63,569 nt of DNA, from the IMG/VR virus record IMGVR_UViG_3300004097_000006, positions 1 through 63,569 of that record; one strand, 5' to 3'. A model generated the notes under the pieces. It did no database searches. It worked only from the letters and a program-made list of their open reading frames with translations, and had not been told where the DNA came from. The position numbers were made by a program, and so were the translations under genes. Shown piece by piece: positions 40,432-49,449 of this stretch. Every line of letters begins with the position of its first letter. The first letter of the stretch is position 1. This stretch comes from a virus.

Positions 40432-41540
40432 TAGAATATCTCCTCGAGGAATTTTCGCATTCTATCATCTTCCTTAATAATAAGTTTAGATGCTTGCTGG
40501 ATAGATGAAAACATTTGTATGAAATCCTGTTCAAGTTCAGGTCTTAGTTCAAATCTATCTAAGACTCCTTGTAATACAATGGTGACTTCTAAGTAATCGT
40601 CCGTCTCTCCTATACCTCCAGGTACTACTAAAGCATAAAGCAAGTGCAATGTGCCATAGACAGAGTCTTCTACTTTTGAGGGTAAACTCTTAGATTTAAG
40701 TATTTGAAGTAACCCGCGTATACCGTCCATTATAAAGTAGGACAACGTACCTACGCCTACTCCATATACGTAATTAGTTGCGATAGGTGAAAGTCTAGGC
40801 CCTAGTAGGTCAAGCATGTGTACACAGAAATATAAATCTAACTTTGTGCTAAAATGCCTGGCCATAAGTAATTGACTTGCTTGATTCCAGAAGTCTATGT
40901 TGAAGGGCCAGTACATAGGATGTGTAGACTTCATTAGATTAGGTAATGATGTTTCTAAATACCTAGTCTTTAAGATACCTTCAGGAGTATTAGGTACTTT
41001 AAATACTGATGTGGCTTTAGGGTTATATTCATGTATAACATAGTTCTTTGTAACAATACCAATGAGATTATACAAGGCGAGTATGTCGTTGGTTAGTCCC
41101 CACGCTACTTTACTGCCTTTCAATATTTCTTTTGGAACTGATATGATAAGATTATCAGTAGCACTAGTTATGGATCGTCCCCACATCAAAGTATAATCAG
41201 ATAAATGATTTTGATAGACTGAGACAGGAGTTTTGATAATAGGTCTTGAGACCATACTAAAGGTCAACGTTAGTCCTGTCATAGGTTTGACAAGGTCTTC
41301 GTGAGGACGCTCCGAATAACCGACAGAGTGTTGCGTATCAGGATTGTATATATTAACTAAACTAAATAGTCCTGATTTAACCGCTGGATGTCCTGCGTCA
41401 TATAACTCTTGTAAGATATACTCTAGGACAGGAGACAATTCCTGTCTAACCGCAGCAGCACTAAATACGGCAGATGCCGAACCCTTAACGCCTCTCCATG
41501 AGTTTAATCGGAAGTTAGATTGGATTTGTCTATGTGTCAT
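40431..41540 (-). CDS. Putative virion protein, 369 aa
   Basis: 369 residues, both ends TAATG-coupled to its neighbours, which implies matched production. Mixed alpha/beta, with 'GLTLTFSMVSRPIIKTPVSVYQNHLSDYTLMWGRS' in the first half and helices in the second, ending in a charged helix. No catalytic or metal-binding motif. Function not recognised. Confidence 0.6.
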   Translation of the reverse strand: MTHRQIQSNFRLNSWRGVKGSASAVFSAAAVRQELSPVLEYILQELYDAGHPAVKSGLFSLVNIYNPDTQHSVGYSERPHEDLVKPMTGLTLTFSMVSRPIIKTPVSVYQNHLSDYTLMWGRSITSATDNLIISVPKEILKGSKVAWGLTNDILALYNLIGIVTKNYVIHEYNPKATSVFKVPNTPEGILKTRYLETSLPNLMKSTHPMYWPFNIDFWNQASQLLMARHFSTKLDLYFCVHMLDLLGPRLSPIATNYVYGVGVGTLSYFIMDGIRGLLQILKSKSLPSKVEDSVYGTLHLLYALVVPGGIGETDDYLEVTIVLQGVLDRFELRPELEQDFIQMFSSIQQASKLIIKEDDRMRKFLEEIF

Positions 41541-42835
41541 TAGATGAATTCCCGTCTCAGCGCTTGCATAGCTCGTCGTGCTTCGTCTTTAGAAATACCG
41601 TCCATGTGAACCATACGCTCAACTGCCTGCTCAAGTATCTTAGGAGTCAAGTCACCTTTTTGTACACGCTCTGACGGAGTAATAACGAACTCTATCCACT
41701 TACGACCTTTTTTGCCGTTGACAATTTTATGTGCAATAGTGTCTTTAAGATATCGGTCATACTTTCGGTCATTAATTACGACCTCTCTACGACGAACCAG
41801 TATACTAAGTATAGAGCGGGCTTCGTCCACGGCAGTCTTTATAATAGAGGCGTCAGCGCCTTTTTCGAGTCTACAGTATATCTTGCCGTTCTGAACTCTA
41901 AGTCCATCGATATGATCAGATGAATCAGGTAGTGCGGAATTACGGAAGTCATGTGTCTTATTCAGAGGGAACCCTTTAAGGGTCTTACGCCCATGCTTAG
42001 CGACAAAGTTATCGCCAGCTAAAAATCCGTTAATGCGGCGCTTAGCTTCTGCTGTTGAGCCTACCTGTTTACCTGGGTCAAAGCTTCCGGGTATACGATT
42101 AAGATTTATAGTAGTCAGTGAGTGATTAAACTCGCCTGAATCCAGGTCAACAATAGCTGTCACCACTACCGAATAGAAGTCGTAACTATAACCTTCGTCA
42201 TTGACTAGGTCGTTAATAATTATAATAGTCTGGTACCAAATCTTATCGGGGACTGGATTAAGTACGAACAACTTAACAGTAGTGCCTGAATAATTATCTT
42301 CCGACAGTACTTTTTTAATATGTGCAGTAATACCTTTAACAAACTTGACGTGTTCTTTAGGTTTACTTTCGCGGCCAATTTTAGCCATCGCTCTGACTTG
42401 GCGGTCACGATCACGTGCGGCAACTTTTACTAAGTCGTTAATAGCCTTGATAGTCTTCTTCTGGAGATCGGCATACGGAGAAAAGGCATCGCTTAGTATA
42501 ACTTGCTTGGCCGATTCCAGTTCAGCAATCTTTTGTGCTAGTCGATTAAGCTCACGACTATTCTTTACTAGGTCTTTAGTGTTAGGTGCTTTGTAATCTG
42601 AAATAACACCTGAAGGGCCTTTACCTTTAGTTCGGCTTAAATCGCCCAACTCTATGTCTTGTGCGCTAATAGATATTTTTATAGAACCGCTAACACTCTT
42701 CTCAAGTGCAGAGGTGTGCTTTGATATCTCAGACAGGTCAGCCTCAATTATACCTATTACGGCTTGAATATCCTTAACGCTTCTGGCGTCACGGATGGCT
42801 TTCATATTGTCGGAGTTTTGATTCACTCGAAACAT
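41540..42835 (-). CDS. Putative virion protein, first gene of a coupled trio, 431 aa
   Basis: 431 residues with AGGAT before ATG 42835. Residues 1-160 are helical (coiled-coil-like: 'SRELNRLAQKIAELESAKQVILSD'). The middle has strands such as 'IWYQTIIIINDLVN' and 'FYSVVVTAIVDLDSGEFNHSLTTINLNRIPGSFDPGKQVGS'. The C-terminus is basic and helical. It begins a transcript directly after a strong bidirectional terminator (42877-42900), with an AT-rich promoter-like stretch between. Not recognised. Confidence 0.6.
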   Translation of the reverse strand: MFRVNQNSDNMKAIRDARSVKDIQAVIGIIEADLSEISKHTSALEKSVSGSIKISISAQDIELGDLSRTKGKGPSGVISDYKAPNTKDLVKNSRELNRLAQKIAELESAKQVILSDAFSPYADLQKKTIKAINDLVKVAARDRDRQVRAMAKIGRESKPKEHVKFVKGITAHIKKVLSEDNYSGTTVKLFVLNPVPDKIWYQTIIIINDLVNDEGYSYDFYSVVVTAIVDLDSGEFNHSLTTINLNRIPGSFDPGKQVGSTAEAKRRINGFLAGDNFVAKHGRKTLKGFPLNKTHDFRNSALPDSSDHIDGLRVQNGKIYCRLEKGADASIIKTAVDEARSILSILVRRREVVINDRKYDRYLKDTIAHKIVNGKKGRKWIEFVITPSERVQKGDLTPKILEQAVERMVHMDGISKDEARRAMQALRREFI

Positions 42836-42852
42836 ATCAGAATATCCTACGA

Positions 42853-42876
42853 ATTCAATTATATATTATATACGAC
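42853..42876 (-). promoter_or_regulatory. AT-rich promoter-like stretch
   Basis: Minus strand GTCGTATATAATATATAATT lies between the terminator and the 42835 start. It contains a TATAAT-type -10 but lacks the AAACTGTAAA element seen elsewhere, so it may be a late-class promoter. Confidence 0.4.
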
Positions 42877-42900
42877 AAAAGCGGACCTAAGTCCGCTTTT
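42877..42900 (-). terminator. Rho-independent terminator, bidirectional
   Basis: AAAAGCGGAC, loop of four bases, GTCCGCTTTT: a perfect ten-pair stem ending in T-runs on both strands. It is located about 30 bases past the stop of the histone-like gene. Confidence 0.85.
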
Positions 42901-42928
42901 ATTTTACTTGCTAAACGCTATTGAAGAA

Positions 42929-43594
42929 TTAAGCCGCTCTAGTAGCTTTGTTCTTGTTTTTAGCTCTAGTCTTTCCTGCTTTCTTAGCGCCAGCTGATGC
43001 GCCAGAACGTTTCTTAACTGCACCTTTAGTAGTACGTAAAGAAGGAAGCTTAGTTAACTTAGGTGTTACTTTCTTGAAAGTAGCCTTTTCCGCTTTAGCA
43101 ACTACGATCTTACCATCTTTGATTTTAGGCTTGCTAGATTTCTTAGCTTTCATGCGAGCGTTGTAGGCACGGGTAAGGTTAATTAATGCAGCTTTTTGCT
43201 TTTTAACTAAGTTACCTTGAGCTACCTTCTGGCTTTTTTCAACTAAAGCTTTTTTCTTAGCAAAAGCTTCTTTAGCATTAGCCATTGCTTCGCCATGCTT
43301 AGCAACACGTTCAGCTAATTTCTGTTTAATAGTTTTAGTCTTCTTACCTTTAAGACGATCACCTGTTACTTTTGCGCGTGCTGCTTTTTTCTTCTGATCG
43401 GCAGCAGAAAGTTTCGGTTTTCTTGTACCTGGTTTTTTCGGAGCAGCAGGTTTAGTGGCTGCCTTAGCTGGTTTTTTCTTCTTCATTGTAGGTGCATTAG
43501 TAGTTTTGAATTTTGAACCAACGCCTGCTTTTCGCTTAGTTGCGGTTTTCTTAGGTGCTGCTTTCTTAGGTGCTGCTTTCTTTTTAACGGCCAT
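42929..43594 (-). CDS. Histone H1-like Lys/Ala-rich DNA-binding protein
   Basis: Start at ATG 43594 (MAVKKKAAPKK) with AAGGAG seven bases upstream; 221 residues. About half the residues are Lys or Ala, with Pro-containing repeats (KKAAPKK, PAKAATKPAAPKKP) at the N-terminus and a central helical segment ('RVAKHGEAMANAKEAFAKKKALVEKSQKVAQG'). It looks like bacterial histone H1-like proteins and the basic core proteins of some large phages that compact DNA. It forms its own unit: 265 bases of leader upstream and a strong terminator downstream, consistent with high expression. Confidence 0.75.
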   Translation of the reverse strand: MAVKKKAAPKKAAPKKTATKRKAGVGSKFKTTNAPTMKKKKPAKAATKPAAPKKPGTRKPKLSAADQKKKAARAKVTGDRLKGKKTKTIKQKLAERVAKHGEAMANAKEAFAKKKALVEKSQKVAQGNLVKKQKAALINLTRAYNARMKAKKSSKPKIKDGKIVVAKAEKATFKKVTPKLTKLPSLRTTKGAVKKRSGASAGAKKAGKTRAKNKNKATRAA

Positions 43595-43814
43595 GATAGG
43601 CTCCTTTAAGTATTTGTAGTTTAACGAATGAGTTAACGACAATCCGAAATCCCATTCATTAAGCCGGGATTGATCTTCGTCTTGTCTAGTATGAAATTAC
43701 ATAGGTGTACTACTATTTACGAAAATTAAGAGGCATTTGCTAAAAAAGATTCGGAAGAATTGAGCGCACATTAATCATCCAACTAGAGTATTCTAATATC
43801 ATGCCGCTCACCTA
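43595..43814 (-). promoter_or_regulatory. Leader region of the histone-like gene
   Basis: About 220 bases without a gene. On the minus strand it contains the inverted repeat AATCCC ... GGGATT (12-base spacer) about 50-85 bases upstream of the start, and several AT-rich stretches that could be -10 boxes. No AAACTGTAAA element. No convincing small ORF seen. Confidence 0.35.
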
Positions 43815-43850
43815 AAAAAGCCTAGACAACTTTCGAAGGCTAGGCTTTTT
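43815..43850 (-). terminator. Rho-independent terminator, bidirectional
   Basis: AAAAAGCCTAG and CTAGGCTTTTT form an eleven-pair stem around a 14-base loop, T-rich on both sides. It lies directly after the stop of the gp47-like gene (43859). Confidence 0.85.
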
Positions 43851-43858
43851 AAAATAAA

Positions 43859-44905
43859 CTAATAGTTAGTTTGCATTGCCTCTTTAACTAAGGCTTTCGC
43901 TTTGTCGAAGTCTCTCTTCTTCCAACCAGCACTCTTCATAGAAGAAGCTAACTTGAATGTAGGGTCTATCTTAGGTATGTCAACGGACTGCTGCTTAAAC
44001 TCGTCCGCACAATCAAGCTCTTTAATTTTAGTCTTACCTTGCGAATCAAACAACTGCCTGATGTTTGGATACTTCACCATTAAGTCGGAAGGTACTACAA
44101 CACTAGGGTCAACGTACAGACGATAGCGAACAGAGTCACTGGTACTCAACTCCGTAAAATCTTTCTGGCTGCTAATGATGCGGGACTCCAAAGTAAAGTC
44201 AGGATGGTTGTTAATAAACTTGTGCTTGACTACCAGTTTCTTATTGACGTACTTAGCTTTGCACTCAATAAATCCTTTAGGTAATGACTCACCGAAGTTT
44301 TTCTGGTAGGGGTTACCGTTGTATAAAACACGCTTAGTCTTCAAGTACTGGTACTGATGTATATGACCACTTATAGTGAAGTCGCGCGGGTTACATTCAA
44401 TTTCAGTCTTCACCCGTAACGTCCTGCCGTTGTCTCCGACAGCTCCGTCGAATGAGGCATGGACAAAGTTTAGGCAGGGCTTCTTGTTCTTAATACTTTT
44501 CTTTGCTGGGAAGGATAACATGTTTATAACGATGCCGTCAATTTCAATCTGCTCAGGATTAGCATATAAGAATACAGTCTTAAACATGTTGTTTAGGCAC
44601 ATCAAGTTTAATAAGTCTAAACTTGTTTTCTTCTCAGCTTCCCAGTCATGGTTACCGTGTAGATAGTAAATGTTTAGTAGGCCGTCATACTTGGTAAGCA
44701 GATTAACTAAACCGAAGTAAGCTTCCCATGACATGCTATAGGAGTCTGCTATGTCGCCCGGTATAAACACATGCTTTATCCCGTTCTTCATCGCGTATTG
44801 GAATATTTTTTCAACTTCCGCAATCTGCCTTTGTATATGGTCATTAGGGAATAACTTTTTTAAACCATCAAGATGGAAGTCACTTGTTGATAAGAAGTGT
44901 AGCAT
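43859..44905 (-). CDS. SbcD/Mre11-type nuclease subunit (T4 gp47-like)
   Basis: 348 residues with the metallophosphoesterase motifs in order: 'STSDFHLDG' (Asp9, His11), 'IPGDIAD' (Gly-Asp at 50-51), 'LHGNHDWE' (GNHD 84-87), 'FVHASFDG' and 'SGHIHQYQ'. This is the Mre11/SbcD nuclease, partner of the SbcC/Rad50-type ATPase encoded at 45819-48158. In T4, gp46/gp47 resect double-strand ends to start recombination-dependent replication and degrade host DNA. The gene ends in a strong terminator and is the last of the clamp-loader/recombination run. Confidence 0.9.
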   Translation of the reverse strand: MLHFLSTSDFHLDGLKKLFPNDHIQRQIAEVEKIFQYAMKNGIKHVFIPGDIADSYSMSWEAYFGLVNLLTKYDGLLNIYYLHGNHDWEAEKKTSLDLLNLMCLNNMFKTVFLYANPEQIEIDGIVINMLSFPAKKSIKNKKPCLNFVHASFDGAVGDNGRTLRVKTEIECNPRDFTISGHIHQYQYLKTKRVLYNGNPYQKNFGESLPKGFIECKAKYVNKKLVVKHKFINNHPDFTLESRIISSQKDFTELSTSDSVRYRLYVDPSVVVPSDLMVKYPNIRQLFDSQGKTKIKELDCADEFKQQSVDIPKIDPTFKLASSMKSAGWKKRDFDKAKALVKEAMQTNY

Positions 44906-44974
44906 CAGGTTAAATCTCTTTTCATTTAATATACGTCCTTATTTATATGTACTGTCACAGTGCCCCCTATATGC

Positions 44975-45793
44975 CTATTTAATGGACTTCTGTGTGCGTT
45001 GGTCTATAGTGGTTTTGTTGGTCCTTTCATTATCCAGTTTAACGTTAATGTATCTAAGCTCAAAATCAGGAATACCGTAGCTCTGACCTATCTCCCTGAA
45101 AGGTACATCCTTTCCTCTCTTCTTATAGTCGATAACTTCTTCGAATGCTTCTTGGAAGCTAAAACCTATTTCAGTTAAAAGGATATCATCAAAGCGATTA
45201 CACATAAGTTCGGTAATACGGAGCTGACCTCCATAATTCTGGATGCGCTTACGCAGTAGGTTTGGACTTTCCCCTCCGTACAACCACTGACATATTGTAA
45301 GCGTTAACAACTTTTGGTTACTTGAACCTTTTACAGTATAGATGGCGCTCATTAACTTGTTTAGTAGGCTTCCTTGCTTTACGGCCTCTATTAGATTTGG
45401 CATAAAGTATCTAGTTTTAGACCTAGTAGGTTCGTCCTTACCTATCTTCTTCAAGTTAATTTCTTTAAACTTACTATGTAGTTTAAATCCAAAACTACGC
45501 TGTCCGCGAATTGGGTCGAAGTCCGAATAGAACATCTGGTCGAACTCATGAAGCTTACTAGGAGTACCATGTACAAAGAATACTTTCGAAGAAAAGGAAG
45601 AAGAACCTACTAACTTCCAGTTGCGTCTAAAATCGCGATATGTGGAAAATATCATAATGCGCTTGTACTTCCTAGAGTCATCTGGGATTAATATCTTTCC
45701 GCTCGGTACTACAGTTACAGACTTATGTCCTTTTCGGGTCAGCCAGCTAATGACCTGCTCGGGACTATGATTGCCAACACCTATTAATTGCAT
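44975..45793 (-). CDS. Hypothetical protein between gp47- and gp46-like genes, 272 aa
   Basis: 272 residues with AAGGAA six bases upstream. The N-terminus starts with an alternating strand pattern ('MQLIGVGNHSPEQVISWLTRKGHKSVTVVPSGKILIP'). The C-terminal part has 'DVPFREIGQSYGIPDFELRYINVKL', which looks like a helix-turn-helix-type segment. I considered a clamp-loader small subunit or a late sigma-like protein because T4 keeps such genes near 44-47, but no signature motif supports either. It could be an accessory of the gp46/47 complex. Confidence 0.65.
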   Translation of the reverse strand: MQLIGVGNHSPEQVISWLTRKGHKSVTVVPSGKILIPDDSRKYKRIMIFSTYRDFRRNWKLVGSSSFSSKVFFVHGTPSKLHEFDQMFYSDFDPIRGQRSFGFKLHSKFKEINLKKIGKDEPTRSKTRYFMPNLIEAVKQGSLLNKLMSAIYTVKGSSNQKLLTLTICQWLYGGESPNLLRKRIQNYGGQLRITELMCNRFDDILLTEIGFSFQEAFEEVIDYKKRGKDVPFREIGQSYGIPDFELRYINVKLDNERTNKTTIDQRTQKSIK

Positions 45794-45818
45794 ATAGATT
45801 CCTTTGTGGTTAGTGTAT

Positions 45819-48158
45819 TTAATTTATATTGATAGTACTCTTACCGTCACGTTTCTCAACTACCCAAACCTCGGCATCTTTAAACACGTTGGCAGGCTTA
45901 GGTGTTATCCAGAATATGTGAGGAACAATCTGACGTAGCTTAGGTAAAAAGTCTTCTATCATTCTACGTCTAACCGCGGCTGAACATGCTGCATCAGGTT
46001 CATCTAGTACAATGAAATTGGTACGTCTTGATTCAGGAATCATAGGAAGTAAGGCCACAACGAATAGCAATCTAAAACAATTACGCTCCGCGCCACTCAT
46101 GTGTCGTATGTCGGCCCATATACCGTTTTTAGAAGTTCTATACGTAGCACTGATGCCTCGAGAAGACGGTTCGAGTTTGAACTTAACCTTTTCGGGGAAT
46201 ATTAAACCGCTGTATTGATTTAGGGCACTCTCAAGAAGTTTCAATATTTGCGCTGCGGCTTGAAGCTTGAACTCAGTTGCGCCATACATTTTATACAAGT
46301 ACTCAATCAACTTCTTCTGTTTTATAATAGGCTTAATCTTTTTAAGCTTACTCTCTAACTGAGTTTGTTGGGCGAACAGGACTTCATACTCCCGTTTCTT
46401 AATTGAGATAGCACTGTATTGATCTTGCGCTTCGTCTAGCGTCGAGTTATACCCGTCAATCTTCTTAATTAGTTTAGCGGACTCTCCATCGATGTCTCCT
46501 ATATCAATGCCATCAAAACGCTTCTCAAGTGTAGCCAACTCTTTACGAGTAGAAGTAAGTTTATCTAAAGTATCCAGTAAAGCCTCCACTTCATCGGCAT
46601 TGTGATTACTACTAGGGTTCTGCTTAGGGCGTTTAGGTTTAGTCAACTGTCCTAGCATTTCCTGTTGATGATTCCAATCTTTAACTAACTTGCCTTGCTG
46701 TTCGATGGCCTTAAGTTTCTTCTGTAGTTTCTTCTCTGTATCTTTGAGTCCGACTGTATCAATAGGGCCTTCCCACCCGTTAAGCATCTTAACCAATGCT
46801 TTAATCTCAGTGGCATGTGCGATAGCTTTTATTAAGTTGGCGTGCTTCTTAAGCTGCTCGCGGGCTTTATCGGCCAGGCTAAGAATAGAATCGACGTCTA
46901 TAGTACTATCACATGTAGGACACTTCTCTCCGCCTGCATGTTCATGGTGCTCTAAGTTTTCAGCAATACGAATAGTATGGCTGGCTAAAGACAGGTCAAA
47001 ACCATCTGCATCTTTAGGAACTGCCTTGGCGCTCTTATACCCGTACTTCTTGAGACTTTCTTTTTGGTCATCTAATGCTTCACGCGTTTCCTTAAGTAAG
47101 GCGTTATGTTTACGAGCCTTTTTAAGTTTGCCTTCAATGCTATCTAGCTTATTATCAACGGTATCGTACTTTTTACGCAGTACATCTATATCGACTAGAG
47201 GGGTATCTCCGAGCTCCTCCTTAAGTAAGGCGATACGTTCTGTAATTGAGGAACTTAACTGGTCATAGTTTTCTTTGCGGTCAGAGTACTTGGCATACTC
47301 TACATGCAACGATGCTTGACGTTCCAAGTAATCCTTCAAATTCTTACGATCAGGTAATTGTTTCTTGAGTTTGGTTATTTTCTTTTGCAGTATTTTGAGG
47401 TCATCAATATCATCAAGTAGACTTTCAATCTTCTGCTGCTTCTTATATAACCTAGATAACTTGGATTTAAGTTCTTTAATATCTGAGGATAAGGTCTTAG
47501 CTCTCTTAGTACTATCAGGATTCCAGTCAAGACGTTTCAACTGCTGTAGACAAGCATCAAGCTGACCAGCAAGCGTGGTATACTCAATCTCCTTATCTTT
47601 AATCTCGCCTTTTTTAACAGACATGTGTTTACGGATTCTATCATATACTTCCAATTCAAACACATCGGTAACAAACTTCAATCGGTTAGTATCAGTCTCT
47701 ACCTGAAAGTAAAGCGGCTTTAAGTTCTGTACGTAACACGTAGAATAGAATTCATGTTCCGATATAGGGAACGTTGTCTCTAAGAACTTCTTAGCTACTT
47801 CTTGCTTAGCTATGCTTTGGTCGTTATCGTTAATACAAACGCTATATGAACCAGGGAACTGCTCAACTAAATATTTGTTATTGTCACTGGCAGTATATTC
47901 AATGCCGATACTGGACTTCTTACCTAGTAAGACTTCCTTCTTGCTTTTCTTTTTATTACTGATGGGTGTACTTTCGAACCTGATATTGGCTAAGGCACTA
48001 AATGCAAGTGACTTACCTGCGCCGTTAGTGTTGTCCGGTTCGTCACTATCATAATTCATACCTTGAATTATAACTAGCCCGTTGTTCTGGTCGATAGGAA
48101 TACTTTCCTGCTCAAACAAAACAACATCAGTCAAACGTATGTTGTGTAGATTAATCAT
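45819..48158 (-). CDS. SbcC/Rad50-type ATPase subunit (T4 gp46-like)
   Basis: 779 residues. Walker A 'TNGAGKS' at about 44-50, then long coiled coils on both sides of a zinc-hook 'KCPTCDS' near residue 413, the ABC signature region, and Walker B 'FIVLDEPDAACS' near 716. This is the canonical layout of Rad50/SbcC/gp46. With the gp47-like nuclease (43859-44905) it would tether and resect DNA ends. The length is larger than T4 gp46 (about 560) owing to longer coiled coils. Start overlaps the preceding stop (TAATG). Confidence 0.92.
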   Translation of the reverse strand: MINLHNIRLTDVVLFEQESIPIDQNNGLVIIQGMNYDSDEPDNTNGAGKSLAFSALANIRFESTPISNKKKSKKEVLLGKKSSIGIEYTASDNNKYLVEQFPGSYSVCINDNDQSIAKQEVAKKFLETTFPISEHEFYSTCYVQNLKPLYFQVETDTNRLKFVTDVFELEVYDRIRKHMSVKKGEIKDKEIEYTTLAGQLDACLQQLKRLDWNPDSTKRAKTLSSDIKELKSKLSRLYKKQQKIESLLDDIDDLKILQKKITKLKKQLPDRKNLKDYLERQASLHVEYAKYSDRKENYDQLSSSITERIALLKEELGDTPLVDIDVLRKKYDTVDNKLDSIEGKLKKARKHNALLKETREALDDQKESLKKYGYKSAKAVPKDADGFDLSLASHTIRIAENLEHHEHAGGEKCPTCDSTIDVDSILSLADKAREQLKKHANLIKAIAHATEIKALVKMLNGWEGPIDTVGLKDTEKKLQKKLKAIEQQGKLVKDWNHQQEMLGQLTKPKRPKQNPSSNHNADEVEALLDTLDKLTSTRKELATLEKRFDGIDIGDIDGESAKLIKKIDGYNSTLDEAQDQYSAISIKKREYEVLFAQQTQLESKLKKIKPIIKQKKLIEYLYKMYGATEFKLQAAAQILKLLESALNQYSGLIFPEKVKFKLEPSSRGISATYRTSKNGIWADIRHMSGAERNCFRLLFVVALLPMIPESRRTNFIVLDEPDAACSAAVRRRMIEDFLPKLRQIVPHIFWITPKPANVFKDAEVWVVEKRDGKSTININ

Positions 48159-48718
48159 TAAGTAGCTCCGTGCTTAATCCCATGGAGCTCTTTCGTATTC
48201 AAGCTGAACTCCGTAAGCATTTCTTCGGTAGCAGAACTATACCAACTAGAATCATTGTAATTACCAAGGGCGTCTAAGATACATCTGTTCCTGTTCTGCA
48301 AAACCATCCAACGAGGCATAACTCCGAGGGGTGGTTTATTGAGAGGTGAGTACTGAAAAGGATTAAGTATGCGAGTGCCTTTAGGGAAACCAAAGGTGCC
48401 CACATCGTTCGAGTAGGTCCAGTCACTATGGAGGTCAATATGCTGGTCTCCTTCAGGAGTCACTAGTACAATTACACCATGTAGTATACTACGTCCATTA
48501 GTTATAATGATGGGGTCACCTCGATCTAGGTCACGGCACTCAACCGAAGTGTATCCAGCAGTATGTAGAATCCTGCTAATTACCGAGGGAGAAGACTTAC
48601 CTACGTGTTCTTGGACAAAGATGCTAGGATCGAAGCCTTTAATAAGATCATTCGTGCTCCAACAGAAAGTCTTGTCATGGTCTATGTGATTGATAATCTT
48701 TTGGATTGGATCGCTCAT
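48158..48718 (-). CDS. Hypothetical protein, 186 aa
   Basis: 186 residues with AGGAA upstream of ATG 48718. A central beta stretch 'DRGDPIIITNGRSILHGVIVLVTPEGDQHIDLHSDW' resembles the small-barrel core of CHAP/NlpC-type domains. One Cys lies early (TFCWSTND, Cys19) and one His follows 'ILHG', but a full Cys-His pair in the expected order is not certain. TAATG links it to the gp46-like gene. Function unknown. Confidence 0.6.
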   Translation of the reverse strand: MSDPIQKIINHIDHDKTFCWSTNDLIKGFDPSIFVQEHVGKSSPSVISRILHTAGYTSVECRDLDRGDPIIITNGRSILHGVIVLVTPEGDQHIDLHSDWTYSNDVGTFGFPKGTRILNPFQYSPLNKPPLGVMPRWMVLQNRNRCILDALGNYNDSSWYSSATEEMLTEFSLNTKELHGIKHGAT

Positions 48719-48726
48719 TATTATTC

Positions 48727-49449
48727 CTAAAGGGTTTGCGCGTAGAAGTCCCGAGGGTCTCTATGATATTCAAGACTATAGTGATAGTTTACAGTAAGTC
48801 GAAGTGCCTCGGCTAAGCCGTCATCGAAGCTGAAACGTTCTTGGCAAAAGAGGATTGATTTCTCAATACAGCCTTCAGGCTGCCTCAAGGAACTAGCTAA
48901 CCAATCACAAAGCATTTCAAGTACGTCAATCAAAGTCATACTACGGACACCATTCTCATAGTGCTCAGGATGATGCCTGTTCTGTCTATAATGATTGTCC
49001 AATGCAGGTTTCATTTCTTCACGTAACTGATTGTACTCAGGACTATTAAAGGTAGTTAATTTTAACTTAGGAGTTACTTCAACAAATGTGTGTACCTCAG
49101 GGTCAACGAGTTTACTTTGGTCGTGAGTAATGCAGCGGTCAAGTAGAGACTTTAGTACAACTCCCATTCTAGCATTACGGTTACATCCCCGGAACATCAG
49201 TTCTGTGTTGACGGATATAGCATACAGATCACTATTAGGAGTGAGCTTAAGATAAGATATAGGATCATCTATAGCTCTATTGATCAAGGATATAATATCC
49301 TCACCCCCACAATGTTTGTCCAGTATAGACTTAAGACCATGTTGAATAAAACGTTGGACAAACCAAATATGTCTCCACGTTTCTGCGTTTGTTGCGAGAT
49401 GGTCTTTAGTTAGACCAGCTTCTAATATATTACCTAATTGAACAGTCAT
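48727..49449 (-). CDS. DUF5662-like protein
   Basis: 240 residues. The segment from about 125 to 200 shows the DUF5662 pattern as I know it: 'CITHDQSKLVDPEV', then 'HHPEHYENGVRSMTLIDVLEMLCDWLASS'. It is a conserved His/Asp-rich helical family common in phages, and its arrangement suggests a metal-binding hydrolase (HD-like), but the substrate is not known. The N-terminal 100 residues are an additional helical domain. ATG overlaps the stop of the clamp-loader gene (TAATG), so it is co-translated with a replisome gene. Confidence 0.7.
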   Translation of the reverse strand: MTVQLGNILEAGLTKDHLATNAETWRHIWFVQRFIQHGLKSILDKHCGGEDIISLINRAIDDPISYLKLTPNSDLYAISVNTELMFRGCNRNARMGVVLKSLLDRCITHDQSKLVDPEVHTFVEVTPKLKLTTFNSPEYNQLREEMKPALDNHYRQNRHHPEHYENGVRSMTLIDVLEMLCDWLASSLRQPEGCIEKSILFCQERFSFDDGLAEALRLTVNYHYSLEYHRDPRDFYAQTL

